A stretch of 14,905 bases of DNA from positions 1 through 14,905 of the forward strand of contig JALQWV010000154.1 of the NCBI GenBank assembly GCA_023263465.1, in the 5' to 3' direction. The notes under the pieces were generated by a model, which ran no database searches, had not been told where the DNA came from, and worked only from the letters and a program-made list of their open reading frames with translations. A program made the position numbers and the translations under genes. Origin of the DNA: Ilumatobacteraceae bacterium (GTDB lineage Bacteria > Actinomycetota > Acidimicrobiia > Acidimicrobiales > Ilumatobacteraceae). Below are positions 7,084-13,525 of the stretch, piece by piece (position 1 is the stretch's first letter; each line of letters opens with the position of its first letter).

Positions 7084-8223
7084 ATGAAATTGTCATCCGT
7101 CCTTCGCTCTGCGTGCGCGCTTTCCGCAGTAGCCCTCTTTACCTCCTCGTGCGGAAGTTCTGGAGAAAGTAACTCTGCTCCAGCCACTCCGCAAACGGGA
7201 GCACTCGCTGGCATTTGTCCTGAGAAAGTTGTTATTCAAACTGACTGGTTCCCTCAATCTGAACACGGTGGCGTATACGAATTGCTGGGTGCAGACGCAG
7301 TTTCATCCAAAGACACTGGCGCAACTGTTGGAACTCTCACGGTGCAAGGTGTTGAACAAGGAGTTCAACTTGAAATTCGCGCTGGTGGACCATTCCTCCA
7401 GACCCCAGTAGTAACAGCGATGTATTCAGACGACGCCATCACACTCGGCTATGTCGGAACAGATGTCGCCATCACTCGCTTCGTAGATGCGCCAACGATT
7501 GCTGTATTCAACGCACTGAACATCAACCCTCAGGTGGTGTTGTGGGATGGAGCAAAACATCCAACCGCGCTAACACTTGCTGACGCCGCAAAAGAAGTTA
7601 AATCAATCTATGTGTATGGCGACCCAGCATGGGCACGCTATTTCGTTGCTCAAGGCATTTTGTCTAAGGATCTAATTGACAGCAATTACAAGGGCAACTT
7701 GCTCCTCGCAACCGAAGATGCCGCGCATCAAGGTTTTGCAACCTCAGAACCGTACAAGTATGCAAACTTGGAAACCGGAGCGGTCAATGTTGCCTACACG
7801 TTGATCCACGATTTGGGTTGGAACTCGTACCCGCAAAACCTTGCACTTCGTGCTGACAAGTTAGAAGAGCTACGTCCATGCCTCGAGTTGCTTGTGCCGA
7901 TGTTGCAGCAAGCCCAATTGGATTACCTCGCTTCTCCCGATCGTGCGAACGCGATTATCAAGGCCGCTGTTGTTGCTTATGACAGTTGGTGGACACAGTC
8001 CGACGGTGACTTGGCAAATGGTGTCGAACAGATGCTCAAACTAAAAATCATTGGCAATGGAGACACGCCAACCTTTGGTGACCTTGAAGAAGCTCGCGTC
8101 AATGACTTCATTGGCAAAGCGACCCCTGTCTTGCGCGAACAAGGCTTGGAAATTGCCGACATCGCGGCGAGTGACATCGTGAATAACGAGTTCCTCAACC
8201 CTGATATCACCTTCGCAGGCTGA
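7084..8223 (+). CDS. ABC transporter solute-binding lipoprotein (NMT1/THI5- and SsuA-related, substrate unknown)
   Basis: A 379-residue exported protein: Lys2, a hydrophobic stretch to residue 19, then a lipobox-like FTSSC with Cys23 as the probable lipidated residue, and a Ser/Pro/Thr-rich linker. The mature domain begins VVIQTDWFPQSEHGGVY (49-65), which matches the DWxPNxxH opening of NMT1/THI5-like binding proteins that carry pyrimidine precursors, nitrate or sulfonates. The usual AxekGxFkdeGLdV segment after it is replaced by a different stretch (66-97) before EIRAGG. The block GFATSEPYKYANLE and the NALNINPQVVLWD strand also fit this family. Cys45 and Cys266 are the only other cysteines in the mature part and could pair. 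GGAG lies 5 nt before the ATG at 7084, a clear Shine-Dalgarno. The 3' end carries an inverted repeat shared with the converging gene. A thiamine-precursor role is possible but unproved: no thiamine gene or obvious TPP riboswitch is near. Confidence 0.88.
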   Translation: MKLSSVLRSACALSAVALFTSSCGSSGESNSAPATPQTGALAGICPEKVVIQTDWFPQSEHGGVYELLGADAVSSKDTGATVGTLTVQGVEQGVQLEIRAGGPFLQTPVVTAMYSDDAITLGYVGTDVAITRFVDAPTIAVFNALNINPQVVLWDGAKHPTALTLADAAKEVKSIYVYGDPAWARYFVAQGILSKDLIDSNYKGNLLLATEDAAHQGFATSEPYKYANLETGAVNVAYTLIHDLGWNSYPQNLALRADKLEELRPCLELLVPMLQQAQLDYLASPDRANAIIKAAVVAYDSWWTQSDGDLANGVEQMLKLKIIGNGDTPTFGDLEEARVNDFIGKATPVLREQGLEIADIAASDIVNNEFLNPDITFAG

Positions 8224-8230
8224 TATCAGG
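8200..8230. terminator. 10-bp inverted repeat across the convergent stop codons, possible bidirectional terminator
   Basis: CCTGATATCA at 8200-8209 and TGATATCAGG at 8221-8230 are perfect inverted repeats. The 11-nt interior (8210-8220) can extend the helix by CCT/AGG around a TCGC loop with one bulged C. The right arm contains both stop codons: TGA at 8221-8223 of the binding-protein gene and, read from the other strand, TGA at 8228-8226 of the phosphoribosyltransferase gene. A small second hairpin, GCGTC-TTT-GACGC at 8230-8242, abuts it. There is no strong T-run on either side, so a termination or 3'-end-protecting role is inferred. Confidence 0.55.
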
Positions 8231-8723
8231 CGTCTTTGACGCTCCACTCACGCTTGGCGACTGGATCTTTATCACTCCATGGGAAGTTGATCCATTCGTC
8301 GGTGTATTTCCATACATAATCGCACTTCACGATGGATTGCGACTTTTCATACAGCACCGCTAAGCGTGTGTCTGCAAGTTGACCTTTGCAGAATTCGAGC
8401 ACATGCTTGAGCGTGTGACCAGTATCGGCTACATCGTCAACAATGAGAACCTTTGAGTCCTTCAGGTCAACCAAACTTGGAACAGGAGGAAGAATCATGG
8501 GGACTGCCAGTCGCTCATTAACGCCGGTATAAAACTCAACATTCATGGTGTATGTATTTTTTACCGACAATGCATATCCAAGTGCGCCAGCTGAGAGCAA
8601 TCCGCCACGTGCAATTGCCAGAATGATGTCTGGCTCATATCCGCTTTCGGCAACTTGAATTGCAAGTTCACGACTTGCTACTCCGAACATTTCCCAAGTC
8701 ATGATTTCACGGATCTCGCTCAA
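8226..8723 (-). CDS. Purine-type phosphoribosyltransferase (Gpt/Hpt-like)
   Basis: A 165-residue type I phosphoribosyltransferase. The PRPP-binding loop VLIVDDVADTGHT (92-104) and the upstream ILAIARGG (34-41) pyrophosphate loop are clear. The late DEWINFPW segment is typical of the bacterial xanthine/guanine and related Hpt1-type enzymes, so salvage of a purine base to its nucleotide is the likely reaction; the base preference cannot be read. The start is TTG at 8723, not ATG: GAGGGAG lies 5 nt upstream, a strong Shine-Dalgarno, while the in-frame ATG seven codons later has none. It is the last gene of the scpA operon, 43 bp after the DUF5522 gene, and its stop is 2 bp from that of the converging solute-binding gene. 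Confidence 0.87.
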   Translation of the reverse strand: MSEIREIMTWEMFGVASRELAIQVAESGYEPDIILAIARGGLLSAGALGYALSVKNTYTMNVEFYTGVNERLAVPMILPPVPSLVDLKDSKVLIVDDVADTGHTLKHVLEFCKGQLADTRLAVLYEKSQSIVKCDYVWKYTDEWINFPWSDKDPVAKREWSVKDA

Positions 8724-8728
8724 AATTG

Positions 8729-8735
8729 CTCCCTC
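8729..8735 (-). promoter_or_regulatory. Ribosome binding site that supports a TTG start
   Basis: The reverse strand has GAGGGAG 5 nt before TTG at 8723. It is the strongest Shine-Dalgarno in the long minus operon and decides the start of the phosphoribosyltransferase gene. Confidence 0.7.
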
Positions 8736-8766
8736 ACTACAGGCGTCTACTTGCCGCCAATCTAGT

Positions 8767-9000
8767 TCATTGGGCCTGTTCGAATGGGCAGTGACGACAT
8801 CCGCTCAAACAGCAATACCCACGATCAGCCAAAAACCTCGAGGTCATCACCGACAGACCAGATGCTGGATCGCGATAACTGGGATTGCCTTGCGCAATCG
8901 CTTCTTGATGTCGTGATTGAATTTCGCCATAGCGCGGGTGATTCGGACTGAGACGTATGACAAGTGCTACATCAATTCCATCGGGACGAAGCGCACTCAC
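8767..9000 (-). CDS. DUF5522-family small cysteine-rich protein
   Basis: A 77-residue protein whose second half carries the DUF5522 pattern: HPRYGEIQSRHQEAIAQG, then YRDPASGLSVMT, then RGYCCLSGCRHCPF at the C-terminus. Cys63, Cys64, Cys68 and Cys71 with His70 look like a possible metal site, but no function is established for the family. The GTG at 9000 is chosen because it forms a GTGA overlap with the aroA stop (8999-8997) and has GGGGGA a few nt upstream; an in-frame ATG at 9036 would overlap aroA by 40 bp and add residues that are out-of-frame aroA sequence. It is followed after 43 bp by the phosphoribosyltransferase gene. The position inside a housekeeping operon shows it is expressed with aroA but does not by itself define a role. 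Confidence 0.82.
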   Translation of the reverse strand: MSALRPDGIDVALVIRLSPNHPRYGEIQSRHQEAIAQGNPSYRDPASGLSVMTSRFLADRGYCCLSGCRHCPFEQAQ

Positions 9001-10277
9001 TGCAAGTCCCCCAGCATTGCCCAATACTCTGGCCAACTCTTGGTCACCACCATGGGGTCAGCGATCATTATGCCTGGCGTCACCAGTCCAATGAGTGCCA
9101 GCGCCATGGCAAGTCGATGATCATGATGCGTTTGTACTGTGCCACCGCGAGGTTTTGACGGGTGAATCGTTAGACCATCAGGGAGTTCGTCTATCTGTAT
9201 TCCGAGTTCTCGAAGTTCCTGGGCCAAATCGCCTATTCGATCGCTTTCCTTCTTGCGAATGAAACCTACGCCATTGATTGTGGTCGGACTTTGCGCAAAG
9301 GCCGCAACAACTGCAAGCGTTGGCACCAAGTCGGACATATCCCGCATATCGATTGTCACGCCATGCAAAGGACGGTCCTGCGTTCGCGTCAGAATCACGT
9401 CGTCGCCAACAACATCCACATGACAACCCATTCGCGCTAAAACGTGTACAAATTTTGCATCTCCCTGCAATGTGGAACGCCCTAGACCAGACACGGCCAC
9501 TCGGCCACCGGCAATTGCTGCTGCGGCAAGAGGATATGAAGCTGAAGATGCATCGGGCTCTACTTCGTATTGAGTGCCAACATATTCACCGGACTCATAA
9601 CGAAATACGTGCTCGCCACGCTCGCTTGGCATAACCCCGAAACTCTTCTGAACTTCAACGGTCATATCAAGGTACGACTGTGAAACGGCTTCACCTTCGG
9701 TGATGATCGCAAGCCCGCGCGGAAGTTTTGGAGCAATGAGCATAAGTGCCGACGTGAATTGACTAGAGGTTGTCGCTGCAATTCTTATGCGATCGTTCTT
9801 CTGCTCACCTCGGTGAACAGCGACAGGAAGAACACCAACTCCGTTGAGTGGTGACACACCGAACCCAACATCAATTAGTGCTTGGTGCAAATCGTGCATT
9901 GGCCGCACTCGCAGCGCTTCTTCGCCGGTGATGACCACCTCCCCTGTGCGCAAGGCACTGACTGCGGTAAGAAATCGGGCGGTAGTTCCAGCCAATCGAG
10001 CGTCAATAACAATCGGTGACACGTGATCTACGTCGATACCCGAATGGAACACCGCACTGTCGCCATGCGCTTCAATCTGTGCTCCGAGCGAGGACAGCCC
10101 TGCAAGCATGGAGACTGTGTCGTCGCCTGTTGGCAAGTTACTTACTGAACTCTTTCCCGCGGCCAGCGCTGCGCACACCAGTGCTCGAGCTGCAACACTT
10201 TTCGAACCAGGAACACGAACCGTTGCATTGAGTTGCGAACGTAGCGGTGTTACCGATTGGGGTTGACTTCCGCTCAT
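8997..10277 (-). CDS. aroA: 3-phosphoshikimate 1-carboxyvinyltransferase (EPSP synthase)
   Basis: AroA transfers the enolpyruvyl group of PEP to shikimate 3-phosphate in the chorismate pathway. The 426-residue product has Lys26 in VPGSKS, the PEP-site LAGTTARFL, SSQFTSALMLIAP, a DMSDLVPTLAVVAAF strand with the catalytic Asp, the RKKESDR motif with Glu344, and DHRLAMALALIGL near the end. LAGTTARF in place of the enterobacterial NAGTAMRP is the usual actinobacterial form. The ATG at 10277 overlaps the tyrA stop by ATGA and has no Shine-Dalgarno, so translation is probably coupled to tyrA. The stop overlaps the start of the DUF5522 gene by GTGA. The length is normal. Confidence 0.96.
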   Translation of the reverse strand: MSGSQPQSVTPLRSQLNATVRVPGSKSVAARALVCAALAAGKSSVSNLPTGDDTVSMLAGLSSLGAQIEAHGDSAVFHSGIDVDHVSPIVIDARLAGTTARFLTAVSALRTGEVVITGEEALRVRPMHDLHQALIDVGFGVSPLNGVGVLPVAVHRGEQKNDRIRIAATTSSQFTSALMLIAPKLPRGLAIITEGEAVSQSYLDMTVEVQKSFGVMPSERGEHVFRYESGEYVGTQYEVEPDASSASYPLAAAAIAGGRVAVSGLGRSTLQGDAKFVHVLARMGCHVDVVGDDVILTRTQDRPLHGVTIDMRDMSDLVPTLAVVAAFAQSPTTINGVGFIRKKESDRIGDLAQELRELGIQIDELPDGLTIHPSKPRGGTVQTHHDHRLAMALALIGLVTPGIMIADPMVVTKSWPEYWAMLGDLQ

Positions 10278-11335
10278 GTCAATTGTTGGATCGATGGTCG
10301 AAACCCTCGCGCGATTAATCCACCCTTGAACACATCTTGGCTTGCACGATCAATAACGAGAACCAGAATCCCTCTATCGCCTTCCACCGAGTGTGCAACT
10401 TCAAAGTTTGCAGTATTCACACCAAGCTCAGCCGCTAATGAAAAAATCTCTGCGGCTGCGCCCGCACGGTCGGGAATTGGAACGCGAACTTCGACTACGT
10501 CAAGCAAATTGCTCACGCGTCCCGGCAAATTCGCTCGCGCTACACGAGCAGTTTGCAAACGCTGCTTGAGTTCGTCTGTATTGCCTTCATCCACAATTAC
10601 CCGCATTGCTTGCAAACCACCGATCATCCCATCTAGTGCTCCAACAATTGCTTCGCGATTCTCTTTGCATACATCTAGCCAAATTGCGTGGTGCCCAGAG
10701 GCAACTCGCGTCATGTCACGAAATCCACCTGCAGCTAAACGCAGTACCGCAACGTGCTCCTCAGCGTGGTCATTTGCAAGCGACATCAGCGTTGCTGCAG
10801 TGAGATGAGGCAAATGGCTAACGATGGCAACAAGTTGATCGTGGCGCTCAGCACTCAGCACAACGAACTCGGCACCGAGTTCTTTGACCACTTGAGCAAC
10901 GTGTGCGAAGTTAGCGTCAGGAGTGTTTTCCGATGGCGTCAACACCCACACCGCACCGTCAAATAGTGAGGCATCCGCTCCAGCCAGCCCTACAAGTTCG
11001 CTTCCTGCCATTGGGTGGCCTGCCACGAAACGTGGGTCGGTGATTTGGCGAACTATCGGCGCTTTCACACCGCCGACATCGGTGACAAGCCCCCGCGTAG
11101 TTTCGAGGGCGCGCCGAACTTGTTCGACAACTGACGAAACCGGAGTGGCAACGAACGACAATTCAGCATCAGGGTCAATTCCCCGAGCGGCTATCAATCC
11201 CAAACGAAGTGCTTCTTCTTCGATGTCTGGATGCAAGTCGTTTCCTGTGACTTTCCAGCCCCTTGCCGTAAGCGCCGCTGCAAGCGATCCACCAATCAAC
11301 CCAAGCCCAAAAATGTTTGCTCGACGCTGATTCAC
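10274..11335 (-). CDS. tyrA: Prephenate dehydrogenase with C-terminal ACT domain
   Basis: TyrA converts prephenate to 4-hydroxyphenylpyruvate with NAD(P)+ in tyrosine synthesis. The 353-residue product opens with the dinucleotide fold GLGLIGGSL (10-18), followed by FVATPVSSV, TDVGGVKAPI (85-94), the substrate-site GHPMAGSE (106-113) and SHLPHLTA (173-180). An ACT domain occupies about 278-330 (VEVRVPIPDRAGAAAEIFSL and following), suggesting feedback control by an amino acid, probably tyrosine. The start is GTG at 11335, 22 bp after rluB; there is no Shine-Dalgarno, but a GATAAT hexamer lies 5 nt before it. The stop overlaps the aroA start by ATGA. Confidence 0.94.
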   Translation of the reverse strand: MNQRRANIFGLGLIGGSLAAALTARGWKVTGNDLHPDIEEEALRLGLIAARGIDPDAELSFVATPVSSVVEQVRRALETTRGLVTDVGGVKAPIVRQITDPRFVAGHPMAGSELVGLAGADASLFDGAVWVLTPSENTPDANFAHVAQVVKELGAEFVVLSAERHDQLVAIVSHLPHLTAATLMSLANDHAEEHVAVLRLAAGGFRDMTRVASGHHAIWLDVCKENREAIVGALDGMIGGLQAMRVIVDEGNTDELKQRLQTARVARANLPGRVSNLLDVVEVRVPIPDRAGAAAEIFSLAAELGVNTANFEVAHSVEGDRGILVLVIDRASQDVFKGGLIARGFRPSIQQLT

Positions 11336-11340
11336 AGTGC

Positions 11341-11346
11341 ATTATC
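11341..11346 (-). promoter_or_regulatory. Possible internal -10 element (GATAAT) before tyrA
   Basis: On the reverse strand GATAAT differs from TATAAT at one base and ends 5 nt before the GTG of tyrA, inside the 22-bp rluB-tyrA gap. It could give a leaderless tyrA transcript. No -35 element was identified and the spacing is slightly short, so this is weak. Confidence 0.3.
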
Positions 11347-11357
11347 GTAACCGAGCA

Positions 11358-12080
11358 CTAGGCGGTGACTGCCTCTATTAACCGTTTGACTTCTTCCTGT
11401 GTGAGATGACGCCATTGCCCAGGAGGAAGTTTTTTATCCATGATCGGGCCGATGCGCGTGCGAACCAGCCGAATCACTGGATATCCAACGGCTTCGCACA
11501 TTCGTCGAATCTGACGATTCTTACCCTCATGAATGACCATCCTGAGGACGCCCTCTTGTAATCTGCTCACTTCTGCCGGAGCGGTCATACCATCGTCCAA
11601 CTCAATTCCAGTTCGCAATCGATGGATGGCTGCATCACTGACATCAGCAGAAGAAATGTCAACATGAACCAAATATTCCTTTTCAAGCCCGAACTTCGGA
11701 TGCGTGATGCGATTGGTCAGTTCTCCGTCATTAGTAATCAGCAACAGTCCCTCAGAATCACCGTCTAATCGTCCAACTGGATACACGCGAGGTTCGGCCG
11801 GTACGAGGTCAACAACCGTTTCTCTATCGTGAGTATCGATCGCCGTACTGATGACATCAACTGGTTTATTGAGCAAGTAATACACCAAGTCCGGTCGAAC
11901 ACCAACTGGTGCCCCATCAATTTCAATATGGTCCACAGCGACATCGACACGGCGACCAAGAATTGCAATTTCGCCGTTAACGGTTACACGTCCATCAGCG
12001 ATGATTTCTTCACACGCCCTACGACTCCCCCACCCACGTTGAGCAAGAACCTTCTGTAAACGCTCGCCCTCGTCAATCAT
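11358..12080 (-). CDS. rluB: rRNA pseudouridine synthase (RluB/RsuA family)
   Basis: A 240-residue protein with an N-terminal S4 RNA-binding domain (ERLQKVLAQRGWGSRRACEE, about 6-50) and the RsuA/RluB catalytic core. Asp106 in VGRLDGDSEGLLL is the catalytic aspartate; KEYLV and EGKNRQIRRMCEAVGYPVIRL are the other family motifs. It isomerises a uridine in rRNA; RluB-type (23S) is favoured by the position after scpA-scpB, as in many actinobacteria and firmicutes, but RsuA/RluE types are not excluded. The ATG at 12080 overlaps the scpB stop by ATGA, and tyrA follows after 22 bp. Confidence 0.92.
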   Translation of the reverse strand: MIDEGERLQKVLAQRGWGSRRACEEIIADGRVTVNGEIAILGRRVDVAVDHIEIDGAPVGVRPDLVYYLLNKPVDVISTAIDTHDRETVVDLVPAEPRVYPVGRLDGDSEGLLLITNDGELTNRITHPKFGLEKEYLVHVDISSADVSDAAIHRLRTGIELDDGMTAPAEVSRLQEGVLRMVIHEGKNRQIRRMCEAVGYPVIRLVRTRIGPIMDKKLPPGQWRHLTQEEVKRLIEAVTA

Positions 12081-12664
12081 TGCGCAGGTGGCGCGATTCG
12101 CAAACCTTGCTCAAGTGCTTCAACTACAGCAGCATCGGGGACGAAATCGGCAATGGGCGGCAAGGCCGAAAGCGAATCGATGCCGAGACGCTCAAGGAAT
12201 AGCGATGTTGTTCCGAACAATACCGCTTGACCTGGACCGTCATCTCGCGCTGTCTCGGTGATGTATCCACGTGCCTGCAACGTTCGCATTACTGCGTCTG
12301 GATCGACTCCTCGGATTGCAGCAACTTGTCCACGCGAAATTGGCTGCTTATACGCAATGATCGCAAGAGTCTCGAGAGCAGCAGATGAAATGCGTGCCTG
12401 CTGGCTATCGAGAACAAAACGTTCAACGTATGAAGCGACATCGTGATGCGACTGGAAACGGTAGCCGCCAGCAACTTTGACCAATTGGAAACCGTGACCT
12501 GCCTCTTCATAGGCTGCTGCAAGTCGCTCGCACAGCCCATCAACAGATGCGACCGAAATTTCAAGTAACTGGGAAAGCAGAGTTGGATCAACTGGTTCCA
12601 TCGCAACAAGCAAAATTGCTTCCAATGCCCGCACAGATTCTGCAGAGATGTTTTCTTCAGTCAT
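12077..12664 (-). CDS. scpB: Segregation and condensation protein ScpB
   Basis: A 195-residue partner of ScpA in the SMC-ScpAB complex that compacts and segregates the chromosome. It shows the family's two winged-helix domains: SVRALEAILLVAMEPVDPTLLSQLL at the N-terminus, and AALETLAIIAYKQPISRGQVAAIRGVDPDAVMRTLQARGYI with TTSLFLERLGIDSLSALPPI towards the C-terminus. The ATG at 12664 is chosen: AGAGGA lies 4 nt upstream and it follows the scpA stop by 13 bp; ATGs further upstream would overlap scpA in another frame. The stop overlaps the start of rluB by ATGA. Confidence 0.95.
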   Translation of the reverse strand: MTEENISAESVRALEAILLVAMEPVDPTLLSQLLEISVASVDGLCERLAAAYEEAGHGFQLVKVAGGYRFQSHHDVASYVERFVLDSQQARISSAALETLAIIAYKQPISRGQVAAIRGVDPDAVMRTLQARGYITETARDDGPGQAVLFGTTSLFLERLGIDSLSALPPIADFVPDAAVVEALEQGLRIAPPAQ

Positions 12665-12677
12665 GAATTCCTCTTTG

Positions 12678-13457
12678 TCATCCTTCGTAATCATCAATTT
12701 GTAGTGCTGCAACAAATCCCGTGTCATTCCCTGCGGTCCACTGGACCTCAATGTCGCCGAAACGATTTGCTTGTTCAATCGCCACCCGACCTTGCTTGTA
12801 CAACTCGAGAATCGCGAGAAAGCGCACCACAACTTCAATTCGGTCATGAATTGCCTCGGTGATTTGTCGGAACGTCACCTTGCCCAACTTAGGAAGCGTC
12901 TCGAGCAATTCCATTAACGCGTCAGCAACACTTGCGCGAATGGGTGCGACGTGAAACAAATCGATTGATGTAGGTGGTTTCGGCTGGGTTACACGCAGAT
13001 ACGCACGTTGCAACCGAAGAGGAGTAACACCATCGAGCATGTCGGGAAGCAGCTCGGCAAAGCGTTCATCTGGACCGGATCGACGAGGAAAACTCAAACT
13101 TGCTCGCTCGGTCATTTGACCGAACACCGCAGCCACATCTTTAAAGGTCTTGCAATCCAGTAGACGTGCTAGGAGCAAATCGCGTTCAGACCACAGCGCT
13201 AGTTCTTCATCCAAATCGAGGTCGTCACGACCAGGAAGCAAGCGTCGAGTTTTGAGTTCAACGAGCGTTGATGCGATCAACAAAAACTCCGTAGCAACGT
13301 CCAAATCAAGCATGTGCATGCGCTGGATTTCCTCAAGATACGCCTCGACGATGCGGGTCAGCGATATCTCATGAATATCAACTTCTTCTTTCAAAATGAG
13401 GTGCAAAAGAAGGTCGAACGGACCGTCATAATCTGGGGTCGCCACCTCATAAGCCAT
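12678..13457 (-). CDS. scpA: Segregation and condensation protein ScpA (kleisin)
   Basis: A 259-residue kleisin that bridges SMC heads. The N-terminal VATPDYDGPFDLLLHLILKEEVDIHEISL is the diagnostic ScpA opening, followed by FLLIASTLVELKTRRLLP (about 56-73); the C-terminal winged helix (VTFRQITEAIHDRIEVVVRFLAILELYKQGRV) binds SMC. The ATG at 13457 is chosen because homology starts at once and an earlier in-frame start at 13592 would overlap the divergent trpS by 67 bp. There is no Shine-Dalgarno; TATTCT ends 6 nt before the ATG, fitting a leaderless transcript. It heads the seven-gene minus operon that ends at 8226. Confidence 0.95.
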   Translation of the reverse strand: MAYEVATPDYDGPFDLLLHLILKEEVDIHEISLTRIVEAYLEEIQRMHMLDLDVATEFLLIASTLVELKTRRLLPGRDDLDLDEELALWSERDLLLARLLDCKTFKDVAAVFGQMTERASLSFPRRSGPDERFAELLPDMLDGVTPLRLQRAYLRVTQPKPPTSIDLFHVAPIRASVADALMELLETLPKLGKVTFRQITEAIHDRIEVVVRFLAILELYKQGRVAIEQANRFGDIEVQWTAGNDTGFVAALQIDDYEG

Positions 13458-13463
13458 GGCTAG

Positions 13464-13469
13464 AGAATA
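13464..13469 (-). promoter_or_regulatory. Putative -10 element (TATTCT) of the leaderless scpA operon promoter
   Basis: On the reverse strand TATTCT fits TAnnnT and is followed by six bases and the ATG of scpA at 13457. No Shine-Dalgarno is present in the 30 nt upstream of the ATG, and no convincing -35 is seen. Confidence 0.5.
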
Positions 13470-13513
13470 GTTCACAAGACCGAAAAGTACTGAGCCCGTT
13501 ACGCCACTTGCAC

Positions 13514-13519
13514 TAGCGT
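13514..13519 (+). promoter_or_regulatory. Putative -10 element (TAGCGT) of the leaderless trpS promoter
   Basis: TAGCGT fits TAnnnT and is followed by six bases (TGCACC) and the GTG of trpS at 13526. No Shine-Dalgarno precedes the GTG. A weak -35-like CTGAGC lies about 18 nt upstream. Confidence 0.45.
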
Positions 13520-13525
13520 TGCACC

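Noticed and set aside
8997..10277. Non-enterobacterial LAGTTARF motif in AroA as a sign of herbicide insensitivity
   Set aside because: The Phe at the position of enterobacterial Pro101 is the usual actinobacterial form, so it is not evidence of altered inhibitor binding.
10257..11330. Long plus-strand open frames (183 and 135 codons) opposite tyrA
   Set aside because: Their translations are rich in Ser, Thr, Arg and Ala with no recognisable domain, and they lie fully antisense to a clearly real tyrA gene.
12665..12847. Upstream start for scpB
   Set aside because: It would be read through the scpA coding region in another frame, and a proper Shine-Dalgarno precedes the ATG at 12664.
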